Assembly: GCA_009775605.1 (NCBI GenBank)
Contig: VSPV01000129.1
Coordinates: forward strand, 1 to 6,966
Length of the DNA: 6,966 nt
Reading direction: 5' to 3'
Source of the DNA: Paramuribaculum sp.
GTDB lineage: Bacteria > Bacteroidota > Bacteroidia > Bacteroidales > Muribaculaceae
The notes under the pieces were generated by a model, which was not told the origin of the DNA, did not search any database, and saw only the letters and a program-made list of their open reading frames with translations. This document shows, one piece after another, positions 4,320 through 6,966 of this stretch. Every line of letters begins with the position of its first letter. The first letter of the stretch is position 1. Both the position numbers and the translations under genes were made by a program.

Positions 4320-6966
4320 ATGTCCACGTCAAAGCCATCTGATATAAAAAAAGTGCTCATACTGGGCTCCGGCGCCCTGAAAATAGGCGAGGCCGGCGAA
4401 TTTGACTACTCCGGCTCGCAGGCCCTTAAAGCTATGAAGGAAGAAGGCATCACCACGGTGCTCATCAACCCGAATATCGCCACCGTACAGACCTCCGAAG
4501 GGTTTGCCGACAAAATATACTTCCTGCCCGTGACTCCCTTCTTCGTGGAGAAAGTGATTGAACGGGAGCGCCCTGACGGCATCCTCCTCGCATTCGGCGG
4601 CCAGACGGCACTCAACTGCGGAGTGGAGCTTTACAAAAGCGGAGTGCTTGAAAAGTACAATCTGAAAGTGCTCGGCACCCCCGTACAGGCCATCATGGAC
4701 ACCGAGGACCGCGAACTCTTCGTCAGAAAACTCGATGAAATCGGCGTAAAGACAATCAAGAGCGAGGCTGTGGAGACCGTGGAGCAGGCCGTGGAGGCCG
4801 CAAACCGCCTCGGCTTCCCTGTAATCGTGCGCGCCGCCTACGCCCTCGGAGGCCTCGGCAGCGGCTTCTGCGACAATGAGGAAGAACTCGTGGCCCTCAC
4901 CGAGAAGGCTCTCTCGTTCTCGCCCCAGGTGCTCGTGGAGAAATCGCTCAAGGGATGGAAAGAAGTGGAATACGAGGTGGTGCGCGACCGCTTCGACAAC
5001 TGCATCACCGTCTGCAACATGGAGAACTTCGACCCGCTGGGAATCCACACCGGCGAGAGCATCGTGGTCGCTCCGTCGCAGACCCTCACAAACGAGGACT
5101 ACCACTATCTGCGCAAACTCGCCATCAAAATCATACGCCACATAGGCATTGTGGGCGAATGCAACGTGCAATATGCGTTCGACCCCACATCCATGGACTA
5201 CCGCGTCATCGAGGTGAACGCCCGCCTCAGCCGCTCGTCGGCGCTGGCTTCGAAAGCCACCGGCTATCCCCTCGCTTTCGTAGCCGCCAAGCTGGGCCTC
5301 GGCTACGGCCTGTTTGACCTCCGCAACTCCGTGACGCGCGAGACCTCGGCCTTCTTCGAGCCGGCCCTCGACTACATAGTGTGCAAGATTCCCCGCTGGG
5401 ACCTCGGCAAATTCCACGGCGTGCGCCGCGAAATCGGCTCGTCCATGAAATCGGTGGGCGAGGTGATGGCAATAGGACGCACATTCGAGGAAGTGATTCA
5501 GAAAGGACTCCGAATGATAGGCCAGGGAATGCACGGCTTCGTGGGCAACCGCCCTATGAAATTCGACGACCTGGACAACGCCCTCTCCACTCCCACCGAC
5601 AAGCGCATATTCGCCATAGCCCGTGCCTTTGAGGAAGGCTATACCGTGGAGCGCATACATGACCTTACAAAGATTGACAAGTGGTTCCTCTACCGCCTGC
5701 ACAATATCATAACCACCAGCCATGAGCTGGGAGCCGTCAAGGGCGGTCTCGACAGCCTCGACCCCGCGCTGCTCCGTCAGGCGAAGGAACAGGGCTTCAG
5801 CGACTTCCAGATAGCACGCCTTGTGATACGCGAAGAGCTCGACCGCAATACCGACGCCAGCATCATGAAGGTGCGCAATCTGCGCAAGGCCAATGGCATA
5901 CTTCCGGTAGTGAAACAGATCGACACTCTGGCCGCCGAATATCCGGCCATGACCAACTACCTGTATCTCACCTACAACGGAACGCAGAACGATATTGACT
6001 ACGAACACGACGGCCGCTCGGTGGTAGTGCTCGGCTCGGGCGCATACCGCATCGGCAGCTCCGTGGAATTCGACTGGTGTTCCGTCAACGCCCTTCTCAC
6101 CATAAAGAAAGAGGGCTGGCGCTCCGTGATGATAAACTACAATCCCGAGACCGTGTCGACCGACTATGACATGTGCGACCGCCTGTACTTCGACGAGCTC
6201 ACATTCGAGCGCGTGATGGATATTCTCGACCTCGAGATGCCCCACGGCGTGATTCTATCCGTGGGCGGACAGATTCCCAACAACCTCGCAATGCGCCTCG
6301 ACAAGGAGAATGTCAATATTCTCGGCACCTCGGCACAGAGTATCGACAACGCCGAGGACCGCCACAAATTCTCGGCTATGCTCGACCGTCTCGGAATCGA
6401 CCAGCCCCGCTGGCGCGAGCTCACCAGCTTCGAGGATATCAACCGCTTCATCGACGAAGTGGGATTCCCGGTGCTCGTGCGCCCAAGCTATGTGCTTTCC
6501 GGCGCAGCCATGAACGTCTGCTCCAACCGCGACGAGCTTCACCAGTTCCTGCAGCTTGCAGCCAACGTGTCGAAGCAGCACCCCGTGGTGGTTACGGAAT
6601 TTATCCAGAACGCCAAGGAAATTGAGATGGACGCCGTGGCTCAGAACGGCGAAATCAAGGTCTACGCCATATCGGAGCATATAGAGTATGCCGGCGTACA
6701 CTCCGGCGACGCCACAATTCAGTTCCCGCCGCAGAAACTCTATGTGGAGACCATGCGCCGCATCAAGAAGGTGTCGTCGCAGATTGCAGCCGCCCTCAAC
6801 ATCTCCGGCCCGTTCAACATCCAGTTCCTTGCCAAGAACAACGACATAAAGGTGATAGAATGCAACCTCCGCGCTTCGCGAAGCTTCCCCTTCGTGTCGA
6901 AGGTGCTTAAAATCAACTTCATCGACCTCGCCACCAAGATTATGCTCGGGCTCCCGGTGGAAAAAC
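4320..6966 (+). CDS. carB: Carbamoyl-phosphate synthase large subunit, 3' truncated by window edge; eukaryote-like sequence type
   Basis: The frame runs from ATG 4320 to the right edge without a stop: 882 codons of the roughly 1,070 usual for CarB. The enzyme makes carbamoyl phosphate from bicarbonate, ammonia and two ATP using two homologous ATP-grasp halves. The first half shows GEFDYSGSQALKAM (about 28), GGQTALNCGVEL, RAAYALGGLGSG (171-182), IVGECN (277-282) and VIEVNARLSRSSALASK with metal ligands E298 and N300. A central oligomerisation region carries KIDKWFLYRLH and TLAAEYP. The second half starts near 566 with VVVLGSGAYRIGSSVEFDW, then NPETVSTDYD, VGGQIPNN (648-655), RPSYVLSGAAMNV (721 on) and IECNLRASRSFPFVSK with E847 and N849. 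The C-terminal MGS-like allosteric domain is beyond the window. No frameshift is seen. Several motifs match human CPS1 better than E. coli CarB, as I recall both sequences. Confidence 0.96.
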   Translation, partial: MSTSKPSDIKKVLILGSGALKIGEAGEFDYSGSQALKAMKEEGITTVLINPNIATVQTSEGFADKIYFLPVTPFFVEKVIERERPDGILLAFGGQTALNCGVELYKSGVLEKYNLKVLGTPVQAIMDTEDRELFVRKLDEIGVKTIKSEAVETVEQAVEAANRLGFPVIVRAAYALGGLGSGFCDNEEELVALTEKALSFSPQVLVEKSLKGWKEVEYEVVRDRFDNCITVCNMENFDPLGIHTGESIVVAPSQTLTNEDYHYLRKLAIKIIRHIGIVGECNVQYAFDPTSMDYRVIEVNARLSRSSALASKATGYPLAFVAAKLGLGYGLFDLRNSVTRETSAFFEPALDYIVCKIPRWDLGKFHGVRREIGSSMKSVGEVMAIGRTFEEVIQKGLRMIGQGMHGFVGNRPMKFDDLDNALSTPTDKRIFAIARAFEEGYTVERIHDLTKIDKWFLYRLHNIITTSHELGAVKGGLDSLDPALLRQAKEQGFSDFQIARLVIREELDRNTDASIMKVRNLRKANGILPVVKQIDTLAAEYPAMTNYLYLTYNGTQNDIDYEHDGRSVVVLGSGAYRIGSSVEFDWCSVNALLTIKKEGWRSVMINYNPETVSTDYDMCDRLYFDELTFERVMDILDLEMPHGVILSVGGQIPNNLAMRLDKENVNILGTSAQSIDNAEDRHKFSAMLDRLGIDQPRWRELTSFEDINRFIDEVGFPVLVRPSYVLSGAAMNVCSNRDELHQFLQLAANVSKQHPVVVTEFIQNAKEIEMDAVAQNGEIKVYAISEHIEYAGVHSGDATIQFPPQKLYVETMRRIKKVSSQIAAALNISGPFNIQFLAKNNDIKVIECNLRASRSFPFVSKVLKINFIDLATKIMLGLPVEK

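Noticed and set aside
3934..4347. A 137-codon + strand frame spanning the carA end and carB start
   Set aside because: It overlaps the glutaminase catalytic region of carA in another frame and is low-complexity Arg/Pro/His-rich, as expected from a shadow.
4329..6245. A 638-codon open frame on the minus strand opposite carB
   Set aside because: It is a shadow of carB codon bias (GC-rich third positions on the + strand). The composition is implausible (very rich in His, Ala, Val and Glu) with no recognisable domain, while the + strand encodes unmistakable CarB throughout.
6859..6966. Possible truncated or broken carB
   Set aside because: The frame is intact to the last base and ends only because the window ends. 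There is no sign of a pseudogene.

Overview
The window looks like chromosomal DNA of a GC-rich Bacteroidales bacterium, perhaps a Muribaculaceae or Barnesiella-like gut lineage (the family is a guess). Three things point there: a SusD/RagB nutrient-uptake protein, lipoproteins with Bacteroidota-style sorting sequence, and a promoter matching the Bacteroides primary-sigma consensus (TTTG, 20 nt, TAnnTTTG). I see no Shine-Dalgarno motif at the starts. Every gene supported here lies on the + strand.

Region 1 (1-3071) is the tail of a surface carbohydrate or glycan locus. It opens inside a SusD-family protein whose N-terminus, and presumably its SusC partner, lie to the left. A strong intrinsic terminator follows. 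Next come a small lipoprotein with a GH16-like E-L-D-F-E motif and a lipoprotein of the arylsulfotransferase (ASST) beta-propeller family. A GC-rich hairpin closes the block. SusD would capture a ligand at the cell surface, while the two lipoproteins could bind, cut or sulfate-modify something there. The substrate cannot be read from the sequence.

Region 2 (3098-6966) is the pyrimidine/arginine carbamoyl-phosphate synthase operon. A consensus promoter and a leader with a 9-bp inverted repeat precede carA (glutaminase subunit). carB (synthetase subunit) follows after 55 nt and runs off the right edge after 882 codons. CarA releases ammonia from glutamine. CarB uses it with bicarbonate and two ATP to make carbamoyl phosphate. 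This CarB resembles, from memory, the eukaryotic CPS1/CAD type more than the E. coli type.

I found no mobile element, CRISPR array, tRNA or rRNA. The least ordinary parts are the surface ASST next to a SusD gene, the terminator placed 13 nt before a start codon, and the carA leader, whose promoter rules out the longest possible carA start.
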